Shown here: positions 1 to 8,362 of the stretch, one piece after another | Position numbering within the stretch: position 1 is the first letter of the stretch | Layout: each line of letters opens with the position of its first letter | NCBI GenBank assembly: GCA_039187815.1 | Contig: JBCCZI010000006.1 | Location: 13,949-77,948 of the forward strand | Direction of reading: 5' to 3' | Source of the DNA: Thermohalobaculum sp039187815 | GTDB lineage: Bacteria > Pseudomonadota > Alphaproteobacteria > Rhodobacterales > Rhodobacteraceae | DNA: 64,000 bases | Made by a program: the position numbers and the translations under genes | The notes under the pieces: model-generated | What the model was told of the DNA's origin: nothing | The model's database searches: none | What the model saw: only the letters and a program-made list of their open reading frames with translations

Positions 1-534
1 ACAGGCGGAGGCGGGGATGGCGCGGGGCTGGTCGACTGGGTGCTCTCGGCCTATGAGCAGCACCCCGCCCTCGCGCCTAAAGCGATGGTGGTCTATGGCC
101 CCTTCATGAACGCTGGACGGCGGGCCGAGTTCGACGAGCGGATCGCCCGGCTTGGTGGGCGCGTGTCGGCGACCGGGTTCCACGGGCATCTCGAGCAGGT
201 GCTGGCCCGGGCCAGCGGCGTCGTGGCCATGGGCGGCTACAACACGTTTTGCGAGATCTTGTCGATGGATCGCCCCGCGGTGATCGCGCCGCGGACCCAT
301 CCGAGGCGCGAGCAGCTGATCCGCGCGGCGGCGGCGGAGCGTCTGGGCCTGATGCGCATGCTGCATGCGGCGCGCGACGGCCGCGCGCCGTCCGTGATGG
401 CGCGGGCGATCGCGGCGCTTCCGGACCAGCCGCGTCCCTCCGAAGTGCGGCTCCCCGGTCTGCTGACCGGGCTCGACACCATTGCCGAGCGGGCGTTCAC
501 GCTTCCCGATCTCGCGGCCGCCTACGGGGGCTGA
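1..534 (+). CDS. COG4671-type glycosyltransferase, C-terminal part (cut by window edge)
   Basis: The frame is open from the first base, so only the C-terminal ~177 residues are present and the true start lies outside the window. It begins in a Gly-rich loop (TGGGGDGAGL) and carries a GGYNT motif near base 230 followed by a Pro-Ala-Val-Ile segment, the usual donor-site layout of MurG-like GT-B enzymes (COG4671, predicted glycosyl transferases). The gene at 3482-4606 has the same GYNT and PAVIVP signature and is probably a paralogue. The stop is 4 bases before the next start, so it is the first visible gene of an operon. The sugar and acceptor are unknown. Confidence 0.8.
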   Translation, partial: TGGGGDGAGLVDWVLSAYEQHPALAPKAMVVYGPFMNAGRRAEFDERIARLGGRVSATGFHGHLEQVLARASGVVAMGGYNTFCEILSMDRPAVIAPRTHPRREQLIRAAAAERLGLMRMLHAARDGRAPSVMARAIAALPDQPRPSEVRLPGLLTGLDTIAERAFTLPDLAAAYGG

Positions 535-538
535 GGGC

Positions 539-1792
539 GTGCGCGCACCGCTCGCCGTCGTGGTCAAGGGGTATCCGAGGCTCTCCGAGACCTTCATCGC
601 CCAGGAGATTCTGGCGTTGGAAGAGGCTGGGATCGCCTTCGAGATCTGGTCGCTCCGTGCGCCTTATGACGACCGCACCCATCCCATCCACGCCAAGATC
701 CAGGCCAAGGTGCACTATCTTCCCGAGTATCTGCACGCGGCACCCTTGCGGGTCCTGCGCGCCCTTGGGGCGGCGGCGCGGCGCCCAGGTTTTGGCGCAG
801 CGCTGCGAGCCTTCTGGGCGGATTTGCGGCGCGACCGCACGCGCAACCGGGTCCGCCGTTTTGGCCAGGCCTGTGTGCTGGCGGCCGAGCTTCCGCGCGA
901 GATCCGCGCCGTCTACGCCCATTTTCTGCACACGCCCGCCTCGGCCACCCGCTACGCCGCCTTGATCCGCGGGGTGCCCTGGGCGGTCTCGGCCCATGCT
1001 AAGGATATCTGGACAACCCCGGATTGGGAAAAGGCCGAGAAGCTGGCCGAGGTCGCCTTTGCCGCCACCTGCACGGCCACGAATGCCGCGCATCTGCGCG
1101 CTTTGGCGCCGACGCCTGAGACGGTGGATCTGGTGTATCACGGCCTCGATCTCAGGCGTTTCCCGCAGCCACCGATTCGTGACAAGCGGACAGGTCCCAT
1201 CCGCCTGCTCTCCGTTGGCCGGCTGGTGGAGAAAAAGGGCTATGACGATCTGCTGACGGCGCTCGCCCTACTGCCGGCGGATCTGGACTGGCATCTGACC
1301 CAGATCGGCGGTGGCAAGCTGGCGCTGGTCCTGGCGGCCGAGGCCGAGCGGCTCGGCCTGTCCGGGCGCATTACCTGGGCTGGCAAGCAGGACCAGACGG
1401 CCGTCATCGCCGCCATGCGCGACGCCGATCTCTTTGTGCTGCCCTCGAAGATCGCAGCGGATGGCGATCGCGACGGCCTGCCCAATGTGCTAATGGAGGC
1501 CGCCTCGCAGCGCCTGGCCATCGTGTCGACCCGGGTCTCGGCAATCCCCGAATTCCTGCCCGAGCCGCGCTTTGGCTGCCTGGTGCCCCCCAGCGACCCG
1601 GAGGCTCTGGCGGCCGCGATCGCAGATCTCGCCGCAGATCCCGAGCGCCGGGCCCGCATGGGGGCCGAGGCCTATGGGCGCCTCTGCAGCCATTTCGGCA
1701 TGGAGGCCGGCATTACGCAGCTCTCGGCCCGTCTCTCCGCCATGCTCGGTTCGGACAGCGGAGCGGTCCAGCCACGCTCGGACGCGGCATGA
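539..1792 (+). CDS. Glycosyltransferase family 4 protein
   Basis: A 417-residue GT-B enzyme starting at GTG 539. An upstream in-frame extension is open, but it lies inside the previous gene. The N-terminal segment KGYPRLSETFI resembles colanic-acid and exopolysaccharide GT4 enzymes. The C-terminal Rossmann domain starts near residue 222 with SVGRLVEKKG, and residues 308-320 (DGDRDGLPNVLME) hold the nucleotide-sugar binding Glu-rich motif. It most likely transfers a sugar from a nucleotide-sugar donor to a cytoplasmic glycan or lipid acceptor. The stop overlaps the next start (ATGA), which suggests translational coupling. The substrate cannot be read from sequence. Confidence 0.88.
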   Translation: MRAPLAVVVKGYPRLSETFIAQEILALEEAGIAFEIWSLRAPYDDRTHPIHAKIQAKVHYLPEYLHAAPLRVLRALGAAARRPGFGAALRAFWADLRRDRTRNRVRRFGQACVLAAELPREIRAVYAHFLHTPASATRYAALIRGVPWAVSAHAKDIWTTPDWEKAEKLAEVAFAATCTATNAAHLRALAPTPETVDLVYHGLDLRRFPQPPIRDKRTGPIRLLSVGRLVEKKGYDDLLTALALLPADLDWHLTQIGGGKLALVLAAEAERLGLSGRITWAGKQDQTAVIAAMRDADLFVLPSKIAADGDRDGLPNVLMEAASQRLAIVSTRVSAIPEFLPEPRFGCLVPPSDPEALAAAIADLAADPERRARMGAEAYGRLCSHFGMEAGITQLSARLSAMLGSDSGAVQPRSDAA

Positions 1793-2901
1793 GGCCCGCG
1801 CTTGAACGGCCCGCTCGCGTCCCCCGGGTCGCGGTTTACGCGCCCATGAAGCCGCCTGATCACTCGACGCCCTCGGGTGATCGCACGATCGCGCGTTTGA
1901 CGTTCGTGGCCCTGCGCCTGGCCGGTGCAGAGCCGCATCTCGCCTCGCGCCTCGTGCTGCGCGACGGGGCCGGAGATCCGGAACGACAGGCTGCACTGAT
2001 AGACGCGGCGACCCAAGAGGCCGAGCGGTTGATCGCCGCCTATCGGCCCGCGCCGCCCGATGCCTGGCTGACCTATCACAGTTACTACAAGGCGCCGGAT
2101 CTGCTGGGCCCGCGGGTGACCGGGGCTTTGGGTCTGCCCTATGCGATCTCCGAGCCCTCGGTCTCGCCGCGGCGGAGGATCGGGCCCTGGGCGGCGTTTG
2201 CAGAGGCCTCGGACCGAGCGCTTGCAGCGGCTGACCGTCTGTTCTGGACCACCGAGCGGGATCGTCCTGCGCTCGAGGCCGCGGGCCACGGCGCCCGCCT
2301 GCATCCCTTGCCGGCCTTCATCGAGGTGCGGCCTGCCGGGGCGATGGGGCGTCCGGCGCAGACACCCGCCCGGCTGCTGACGGTCGCCATGATGCGCCCC
2401 GGCGACAAGGCCGAGAGCTACCGCCGCCTCGCCGCTGCCCTGCCGCATCTGCACACCGATTGGCGCCTGCAGATTGTCGGTGATGGGCCCGAGGCCGACG
2501 CCATCCGAGCGCTGTTCGCCCCAGTCGCCGACCGGGTCATGTGGCTCGGCGCGATTGACCAGCCCGAGGCCCTTCGCGCCCTCTATGCCGGGGCCGACGC
2601 CCTGGTCTGGCCAGGGGTCGGAGAGGGCGTCGGCTTGGTCTGGCTCGAGGCCCAAGCGGCGGCTGTGCCGGTTGTGGCCGAAGACGGCCCGGCGGCCCGG
2701 AGCCTTGTGGCGGGCCGACGTGTGGCACCGGCCGGTGACCCCATTAGCTTCGCCCGCGCCATCGAGCGAGCGCTGGCGGACCGGCCCGATCTGTCGCGCC
2801 TCGCCTGGGAGCATGTCTCGGCCAGCCACAGCCTCAAGGCTGCGGCCCGGACTCTCGGCCGTTGGTTGGACGCGGTGCCTGTACAAGGGCGGATCCAATG
2901 A
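1789..2901 (+). CDS. Glycosyltransferase (GT4/group 1)
   Basis: 370 residues starting at an ATG that overlaps the previous stop. The N-terminal half is diverged. The C-terminal half has the GT4 pattern: a hydrophobic strand at TARLLTVAMMRPGDKAE, the stretch LQIVGDGPEAD, and GEGVGLVWLEAQAAAVPVVA, which matches the EX7E-type donor site with some drift. It is the second of two adjacent GT4 genes, ATGA-coupled on both sides. It probably adds a successive sugar in the same pathway as its neighbours. The family call is firm; the specificity is unknown. Confidence 0.82.
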   Translation: MRPALERPARVPRVAVYAPMKPPDHSTPSGDRTIARLTFVALRLAGAEPHLASRLVLRDGAGDPERQAALIDAATQEAERLIAAYRPAPPDAWLTYHSYYKAPDLLGPRVTGALGLPYAISEPSVSPRRRIGPWAAFAEASDRALAAADRLFWTTERDRPALEAAGHGARLHPLPAFIEVRPAGAMGRPAQTPARLLTVAMMRPGDKAESYRRLAAALPHLHTDWRLQIVGDGPEADAIRALFAPVADRVMWLGAIDQPEALRALYAGADALVWPGVGEGVGLVWLEAQAAAVPVVAEDGPAARSLVAGRRVAPAGDPISFARAIERALADRPDLSRLAWEHVSASHSLKAAARTLGRWLDAVPVQGRIQ

Positions 2902-3482
2902 CCGAACTCGGCCTGCTCCGCCATTTCCCGACCGATTGGAACCGCGAAGCACGGCTTCAGGGGCACACGGATCGCCCGCTTGACCCCTCGGCGCGGGCCG
3001 AGCTTGTGCGCCTGGCGCTGCCACCACCTTGGGATGGCGCCCGGATCCTTGCCAGCCCCCTCTCGCGGGCGTGTGACACGGCCAATGCGCTGGCCGATGG
3101 GCGGCCGGTCGCCACGGATGCCCGATTGGTCGAGCAGAGCTGGGGCGCTTGGGAGGGCGCCGAGGCGACGGCGCTGCTTGCCGATCCCTCTACGGGCTTT
3201 GTGCCGACCCATACATTGCCAGAGACCCAGCGCGCGCCCGGTGGCGAGAGCGGCGCCGAGGTTTGGGCGCGGCTGGCCCCTTTGTTGGTCGAACTCGGCC
3301 AGTTGGGGGGGCGCATCCTGATCGTCGGCCACAAAGCGGTGATGCGCCTGATGTTGCGCCGCGCCGATCCCTCGGTGTCTGACCCCGAGATCAAGCGCGC
3401 GCGTCTCTACCCGCTGCTCTGCGCGGCCGACGGCCGGTTGTCGGCACCAGGTCCGGCCGTCCGCCTCATCGCGAGGCCCTGA
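2898..3482 (+). CDS. Histidine phosphatase family protein
   Basis: 194 residues, ATG overlapping the preceding stop. The catalytic Arg-His pair sits at residues 8-9 in LLRHFPTDWN, a variant of the RHGET motif of phosphoglycerate-mutase-like phosphatases. The distal catalytic His is in ILIVGHKAVMRLM near residue 140. An acidic residue in the SWGAWEG region follows the usual family pattern. Family members remove phosphate from small molecules such as sugar phosphates or alpha-ribazole phosphate. Its place between glycosyltransferases, in an unbroken series of overlaps, suggests it dephosphorylates an intermediate of that pathway. This last point is inference. Confidence 0.85.
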   Translation: MTELGLLRHFPTDWNREARLQGHTDRPLDPSARAELVRLALPPPWDGARILASPLSRACDTANALADGRPVATDARLVEQSWGAWEGAEATALLADPSTGFVPTHTLPETQRAPGGESGAEVWARLAPLLVELGQLGGRILIVGHKAVMRLMLRRADPSVSDPEIKRARLYPLLCAADGRLSAPGPAVRLIARP

Positions 3483-4606
3483 TGCGGGTTGCCTTTCTCG
3501 TCTGCCATCTGACTGGCACGGGCCATTTGGCACGCACGCTGGCCTTGGCGCGGGCTGTGGCGGCCGCGGGCGGGCGCCCCCTGGTGCTTTCTGGCGGGCG
3601 GGCCCTCGCCCATCACGATTGGGAGGGGACCGCCTTTCATCCATTGCCGCCGCTCCGGGTCGACGGGTTCGACTATGCCACACTCCGCCGGATGGATGGG
3701 GCCGTGGCCCCACCCCTCTACCTCGAAGAACGCCGGCGTCAGATCGTCGAGGCGTTGGCGCGGTTTGAGCCCGATGTGCTGGTCACCGAGACATTTCCGC
3801 TCGGGCGACGCCGGCTGGCGGCCGAGTTCGAGGCGGCAATCGACGCCGTGCAGGCGATCCGGCCACAGGCGCGGATCCTCGCCTCGGTTCGGGACATCCC
3901 AGAGCCGCCCAGCCGGCCCGAACGGTTGGTCGAGGCGACCCAGCGCATCATCGCGCGCTTTGACCGGATTCTGGTGCACGGAGAGGCTGACCTCGTGCCC
4001 CTATCGGCCAGCTGGCCCTTGCCGCCCGAAGCCGCGGCGCGGGTGGGCCATACCGGCTATATCGGGCGGTCGGATCTCCGCCCTGCGCGGCGGGGCGACG
4101 AGGTGCTGGTCTCGGTCGGTGGCGGCGTTCTGGGACGTCGGCTGCTTGGGGTCGCGGTCGAGGCCGCGGGCCTGGTCGACCGGCCCTGGTGCCTCTTGGT
4201 CGGCGGGCCGGACGCTGCGTCCGTGGCGGCGTGCCTGGCCGAGGCTGCACCGCCCAACCTCGTTGCCGAGCCGGCCCGCCCGGACTATCCGGATCTGCTT
4301 GCCGCTGCCGCCTGTTCGGTCAGCCTGGCCGGGTACAACACGGTCATGGATCTTGCCGCCTGCAGGACGCCAGCCGTTATTGTCCCCTTTGCCGAGCATG
4401 GCGAGCGCGAGCAAAGCTTGCGCGCCGAGGCGCTCGCCGCGTTGCCCGGTCTGTCGGTGCTGAGTGGCGCCACGCTCACCGCCGCATCGCTGGCCCAAGC
4501 GGTTTCGGCCGCCGCCTGTGCGCCGGATCGGCCGGCCTGGCCCTTTGCCCGCGACGGAGCCCGCCGTGCCGCCCTGGCGATCCTCGAGGAGCCGCGGGAC
4601 CCGTGA
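3482..4606 (+). CDS. COG4671-type glycosyltransferase (MurG-like)
   Basis: 374 residues; the ATG shares one base with the previous stop. The N-terminal segment VCHLTGTGHLAR is the acceptor-side glycine loop of MurG/COG4671-like GT-B enzymes. SLAGYNTVMDLAACRTPAVI near residue 280 is the donor-side motif. The partial gene at the window start shares this pattern, so the operon holds two paralogues. The stop overlaps the GTG of the downstream methyltransferase. It is likely a cytoplasmic or membrane-associated sugar transferase; donor and acceptor are unknown. Confidence 0.83.
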   Translation: MRVAFLVCHLTGTGHLARTLALARAVAAAGGRPLVLSGGRALAHHDWEGTAFHPLPPLRVDGFDYATLRRMDGAVAPPLYLEERRRQIVEALARFEPDVLVTETFPLGRRRLAAEFEAAIDAVQAIRPQARILASVRDIPEPPSRPERLVEATQRIIARFDRILVHGEADLVPLSASWPLPPEAAARVGHTGYIGRSDLRPARRGDEVLVSVGGGVLGRRLLGVAVEAAGLVDRPWCLLVGGPDAASVAACLAEAAPPNLVAEPARPDYPDLLAAAACSVSLAGYNTVMDLAACRTPAVIVPFAEHGEREQSLRAEALAALPGLSVLSGATLTAASLAQAVSAAACAPDRPAWPFARDGARRAALAILEEPRDP

Positions 4607-5295
4607 CCGAAAAGCGCCGCATCCATGACACCGCCGCCATCACCGAACGCTTGGCCGAGATCACCCGCCGCGCCCGCCTCGATCTACGGTTCCTGCATGA
4701 CGACCGGACACGGGCGCACATTGCCGCCGAGCTTGCAGATGCAACTGACATTCTCGATGTGGGAGCCGGGATGCGCGGGGCGCTCGACGGCCATCCGGGG
4801 CGTGTCGAGAGCTTGGACATCAATGATTTCGGGGACTATCCGGATATCCTCGGCGATATCTGCTCACCGCTGCCGGCGTGGATGGAGGCGCGCTATGACG
4901 CGGCCATTGCGCTCGCCGTTCTTGAGCATGTCTATGACCCCCCCGCTGCGGTGGCGAATCTCCGCCATGTGCTGAGGCCCGGCGGGCGGCTCTTTCTCTA
5001 TGTCCCGTGGATTTGGCGCTATCACGGCCCGCCGGATCTTGCGTTCCAGGACTATCAGCGGTTCTCCCGCGATGGGCTGGCCTACCTGCTGCGCGATTTC
5101 GAGGGCGTCACGCTCTACCCGATCCGGGGCAAGTACGCGGCGATCGCCAATCTTTTGAAGCTGTGGAAGCGGCATGTGGAGCGGCGGGTCGGCGGGCGGA
5201 TCAACCGGTTGCTCGATGCCCGTGCCAGCGATTGGCGCAACACGGTCCAGGCCAGCGGGTTTCTCGCCGAGGCACGCGTGCCGGGTCAATATTGA
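4603..5295 (+). CDS. Class I SAM-dependent methyltransferase
   Basis: 230 residues from a GTG start overlapping the previous stop (GTGA). Motif I is DILDVGAGMRG near residue 50, followed by the acidic VESLDIND loop and AIALAVLEHVYDPPAAV, then LRPGGRLFLYVPW. This is the Methyltransf_11 style of fold. As the last gene of the glycosyltransferase operon it probably methylates the sugar or lipid product. The longer open frame upstream lies inside the glycosyltransferase gene and was not used. The stop TGA shares a base with a 19-bp palindrome that follows. Confidence 0.85.
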   Translation: MTEKRRIHDTAAITERLAEITRRARLDLRFLHDDRTRAHIAAELADATDILDVGAGMRGALDGHPGRVESLDINDFGDYPDILGDICSPLPAWMEARYDAAIALAVLEHVYDPPAAVANLRHVLRPGGRLFLYVPWIWRYHGPPDLAFQDYQRFSRDGLAYLLRDFEGVTLYPIRGKYAAIANLLKLWKRHVERRVGGRINRLLDARASDWRNTVQASGFLAEARVPGQY

Positions 5296-5313
5296 GATAA
5301 GATTATCTTATCT
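5295..5313. promoter_or_regulatory. 19-bp perfect AT-rich palindrome (candidate operator)
   Basis: The arms AGATAAGAT and ATCTTATCT are perfect inverted repeats around a single T, in very GC-rich surroundings. It lies directly after the glycosyltransferase operon and 126 bases before the DUF1127 start. About 20 bases downstream is a weak sigma-70-like pair, TTGTTC (5333-5338) and CATATT (5356-5361), spaced 17 bases apart. It does not look like a terminator because the stem is AT-rich. The form resembles Fur-superfamily boxes, but the cognate regulator is unknown. Confidence 0.5.
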
Positions 5314-5439
5314 ATGAGCGAGAACTCCTCGTTTGTTCTGATAAATCTCCAAAGGCATATTCTCCTCATCGGACATGGGAAGCGGATCAGCGCTGCTTGT
5401 GCATCTCTCGATCGCGTCCCCGCCATAAGGAGAATGATG

Positions 5440-5859
5440 ATGACCAATTCTGCGATTTGGACGATCACCGAGCCTGGCTATCGCGCTCATCTGCGTCGGG
5501 GCTCCGAAGCACGCGCGGCCGCGGTCTATCAGGCGCTTGGGCCGGTGCGCCGGGCCATTCGCTGGGGGGTCGACGGCGTCCACGCGCTCGGCGTTGCGAT
5601 CCGTGTGCGGCTCGATGCCATGCGGAGCGCCTATGCTCTCGAGCATCTCGACGCGCGCCATCTCGAAGACATCGGCCTGACGCGGCACGATGTCGACGAT
5701 CTGGCAGCTGGCAAATGGCCTGCGGCGGCGCGGATGCTCAAGGAGCGGGGCGAGGCCCCGAAGCCTGAGGAACGCCCCAAGCGTCGGCCGATCGCGTTGA
5801 CTTTCCGCGACACGCTCGACCTGGAGGAGGCGCCGCGGATCTGGCGCCGAGCGGCCTGA
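5440..5859 (+). CDS. DUF1127 domain-containing protein
   Basis: 139 residues. The segment ALEHLDARHLEDIGLTRHD in the middle is the short YjiS-like DUF1127 signature, usually found in small alphaproteobacterial proteins. AAGGAG at 5427-5432 sits 7 bases before the third of three consecutive ATG codons, so 5440 is the preferred start. An ATG at 5314 is in frame but the codons between are AT-rich and unlike coding sequence. The C-terminus is rich in Lys, Arg and Pro. DUF1127 proteins are linked to RNA turnover and phosphate or carbon balance in some alphaproteobacteria; the function here is unproven. Confidence 0.75.
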   Translation: MTNSAIWTITEPGYRAHLRRGSEARAAAVYQALGPVRRAIRWGVDGVHALGVAIRVRLDAMRSAYALEHLDARHLEDIGLTRHDVDDLAAGKWPAAARMLKERGEAPKPEERPKRRPIALTFRDTLDLEEAPRIWRRAA

Positions 5860-5863
5860 GGCC

Positions 5864-7294
5864 TCACTCGCTCGCAGCACCCCCAACGGTCAGCCCGCCG
5901 ATCATCAGCGTGGGCTGGCCGACCCCGACGGGCACGCCCTGGCCGTTCTTGCCACAGGTGCCGATGCCCGGGTCCATGCGGCTGTCGGTTCCGACCGCCC
6001 GGATCTTGCGGAGCGCCGAGGGTCCGTCTCCGATCAGGGTCGCGCCTTTGACCGGGTGGAGCACGCGGCCGTTCTTGACGCGGTACGCCTCGGTGCACGA
6101 GAACACGAACTTGCCATTGGCGATGTCCACCTGCCCGCCGCCAAATCCCGTGGCGTAGAGGCCATCCTCGAGTCCCTCGAGGATGGAGGCCGGATCCTCG
6201 GTGCCGTCCAGCATGATCGTGTTGGTCATCCGTGGCATCGGGATATGCGCATAGGACTGGCGCCGCCCATTGCCGGTGGGGCGGTGCCCCATCAGCCGGG
6301 CGTTTTGGCGGTCGTGCATATAGCCGACCAGGATGCCGTCCTCGATCAGCACGGTGCGGCCCGAGGCCGTGCCCTCGTCGTCGACGGTCAGCGAGCCGCG
6401 CCGATCCGGTATGGTGCCGTCATCGACCACCGTGATCCCCGGCGCTGCAACCGGTTTGCCGAGCAGTTCGGTGAAGGCCGAGCTGCCCTTGCGGTTGAAG
6501 TCGCCCTCAAGCCCGTGGCCGATCGCCTCGTGGAGCAGGATGCCCGGCCAGCCAGGGCCGAGCACCACATCCATGACGCCGGCGGGCGCCTCTTCGGCCT
6601 CAAGGTTCACCAGCGCGATCCGCAGCGCCTCGTCGGCGCCCGAGCGCCAATAGTCGGGCGTGGTGATGCGCGCCAACTCATGGCGGCCGCCGCCGCCATA
6701 GCTGCCGCTCTCGCGCCGGCCATCCTGTTCGACGATCACCGAGATCGAGAGACGGGTCATCGGGCGGTAATCGGCGACGGATGTGCCCTCGGGCCGCAGG
6801 ATCTCGACCTCTTGCACGCCGGCGGCGAGGCTGGCGGAGACCTGCACGACGCGGGCGTCTTTGCCGCGCAGATAGGCGTCGATCTCACGGAGCAGCTCGA
6901 TCTTGGCGGCCGCCTCCGATTCGGAGACGGGATCGACCGCGTCATAGCGCGCCGTATTGGTGCCGACCGGCGCTTCGGCCAAGCTCCCGCCGCCATTTCG
7001 CACAGCCAGACGTGCGGTCTCGCTGGCCCGGCGAAGCGCCGCTTCGCTCATCTCGCTCGAATGGGCATAGCCGGCCATGGGCCCCGAGATGCAGCGCAGG
7101 CCGAACCCGGTGCCGGCGTCATAGCTGGCGGTGCGCAAGCGACCGTCGTCGAAGCCATAGACCTCGGATCTCCGGCGCTCGAGAAACAGCTCGCCATCAT
7201 CGGCGCCCGCCACCGTCTCGCGCAGGATGGCAAGGGCGGTCTCGCGGTCGAACGCGGTCTCGAACGGACGGAAAGGACCGGCATGTGCCTGCAT
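5864..7294 (-). CDS. tldD: TldD metalloprotease
   Basis: 476 residues, the normal length for TldD. The HEXXXH zinc motif is present in LLHEAIGHGLEGD. The C-terminal part has the typical GQVDIANGKFVFSCTEAY region. TldD works with TldE/PmbA as a cytoplasmic protease on unfolded peptides and on modified-peptide precursors such as microcin B17 and CcdA. The start at 7294 has AAGGAG about 6 bases upstream; a longer open frame reaching 7492 lacks support. It is convergent with the DUF1127 gene (4-base gap) and divergent from ctaC. No tldE is in the window. Confidence 0.93.
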   Translation of the reverse strand: MQAHAGPFRPFETAFDRETALAILRETVAGADDGELFLERRRSEVYGFDDGRLRTASYDAGTGFGLRCISGPMAGYAHSSEMSEAALRRASETARLAVRNGGGSLAEAPVGTNTARYDAVDPVSESEAAAKIELLREIDAYLRGKDARVVQVSASLAAGVQEVEILRPEGTSVADYRPMTRLSISVIVEQDGRRESGSYGGGGRHELARITTPDYWRSGADEALRIALVNLEAEEAPAGVMDVVLGPGWPGILLHEAIGHGLEGDFNRKGSSAFTELLGKPVAAPGITVVDDGTIPDRRGSLTVDDEGTASGRTVLIEDGILVGYMHDRQNARLMGHRPTGNGRRQSYAHIPMPRMTNTIMLDGTEDPASILEGLEDGLYATGFGGGQVDIANGKFVFSCTEAYRVKNGRVLHPVKGATLIGDGPSALRKIRAVGTDSRMDPGIGTCGKNGQGVPVGVGQPTLMIGGLTVGGAASE

Positions 7295-7470
7295 TGGGGT
7301 CTCCTTGGTGACCGGGCGCGGCCCGCGGGCGCCCTCAGACAGGCCCACAGCGGCACCATGCCGCAAAGCCGGCGCTTGCCGGGCCCTGACCCCTAAGTGA
7401 TACACCAGAAGCGAAATTGCAATTCGCGCGCTGGGCCCATCGGCCCGCGGGCAGCAACAGGAAGACGGCG

Positions 7471-8337
7471 ATGCGCAAGCTATTCGGAACATTGGGGGCC
7501 ATGGCGGCCGGTCTTGTCGGTGCGGGCCTTGTCACAGCGGGCGCAGCCCTGGCCTCCGAAGAGGTCGCAGGCAAACCGGTGCCGGCCGGGACGGGCTTCC
7601 AGCGCCCGGTGACCGAGCAGATGGCCGATCTCGTCTGGCTCGACGACATGCTGCTGGTGATCATCACGGCGATCGTGATCTTCGTCACGGGCCTGCTGCT
7701 CTACACGGTTTGGAGGTTTGATGCGCGGCGCAATCCGACGCCTGCGACCTTCACCCACAACGCCACTGTCGAGGTCGTTTGGACCGCCGTGCCGGTGCTG
7801 ATCCTGGTCGTGATCGCCATCCCCTCGCTCCGGCTGCTGGACAAGCAGCTGACGATCCCGGAAACGGAGATCACCATCAAGGCGATCGGCAACCAGTGGT
7901 ACTGGGAGTACCAGTATCCGGATCAGGAGGTTGAGATTTCGGCCTATATGCTCGATCGCGATGAACTCGAAGAGTACGGCTATGAGCAGGACGAGTACCT
8001 GCTGGCCACCGACACCCGCATCGTGATCCCGGTCGACACCAATGTGCACCTGCTGGTGACGGCCTCGGATGTCATTCACAACTGGGCGATGCCGTCCTTT
8101 GGCATCAAAACCGATGCCATCCCTGGGCGTGTGAACGAAGCGTGGTTCAACGTCTCGGAAACGGGCACGTATTTTGGCCAATGCTCCGAGCTCTGTGGCA
8201 TGCACCACGCCTATATGCCGATCGTGGTCGAGGTCGTGACGCGCGAGGAGTATGACGCCTGGATCGCGGAGGAGCTCGCCAAGAAACAGGGTGGACCTGC
8301 CCTGGCTCAGGCCCCTGCCGAGACCGCCCTAGACTGA
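7471..8337 (+). CDS. ctaC: Cytochrome c oxidase subunit II
   Basis: 288 residues. A signal peptide ends at an Ala-Leu-Ala site near residue 28. Two transmembrane helices follow (about residues 55-80 and 95-120), then the periplasmic cupredoxin domain. The CuA ligands are visible in GQCSELCGMHH, and the aromatic electron-entry patch in NQWYWEYQYP. It accepts electrons from cytochrome c for the aa3 oxidase. The AGGAAG at 7459-7464 supports ATG 7471. It heads the operon ctaC-ctaB-small ORF-ctaG-ctaE-surf1. Subunit I (ctaD) is not present here. Confidence 0.96.
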   Translation: MRKLFGTLGAMAAGLVGAGLVTAGAALASEEVAGKPVPAGTGFQRPVTEQMADLVWLDDMLLVIITAIVIFVTGLLLYTVWRFDARRNPTPATFTHNATVEVVWTAVPVLILVVIAIPSLRLLDKQLTIPETEITIKAIGNQWYWEYQYPDQEVEISAYMLDRDELEEYGYEQDEYLLATDTRIVIPVDTNVHLLVTASDVIHNWAMPSFGIKTDAIPGRVNEAWFNVSETGTYFGQCSELCGMHHAYMPIVVEVVTREEYDAWIAEELAKKQGGPALAQAPAETALD

Positions 8338-8362
8338 CTGACGCTTGGACGGGGAGGCCCGC

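Noticed and set aside
5314..5439. Upstream ATG that would extend the DUF1127 protein by 42 residues
   Set aside because: The region is AT-rich, lacks coding bias and has no ribosome site, whereas AAGGAG precedes the ATG triplet at 5434-5442.
6056..7396. 446-codon rightward open frame
   Set aside because: It is the shadow of tldD, which has a complete HEXXXH motif and full family length on the other strand.
7411..7427. GCGAA / TTCGC inverted repeat between tldD and ctaC
   Set aside because: Only 5-bp arms, with an inner TTGCAA that is off-centre; too weak to call an operator.
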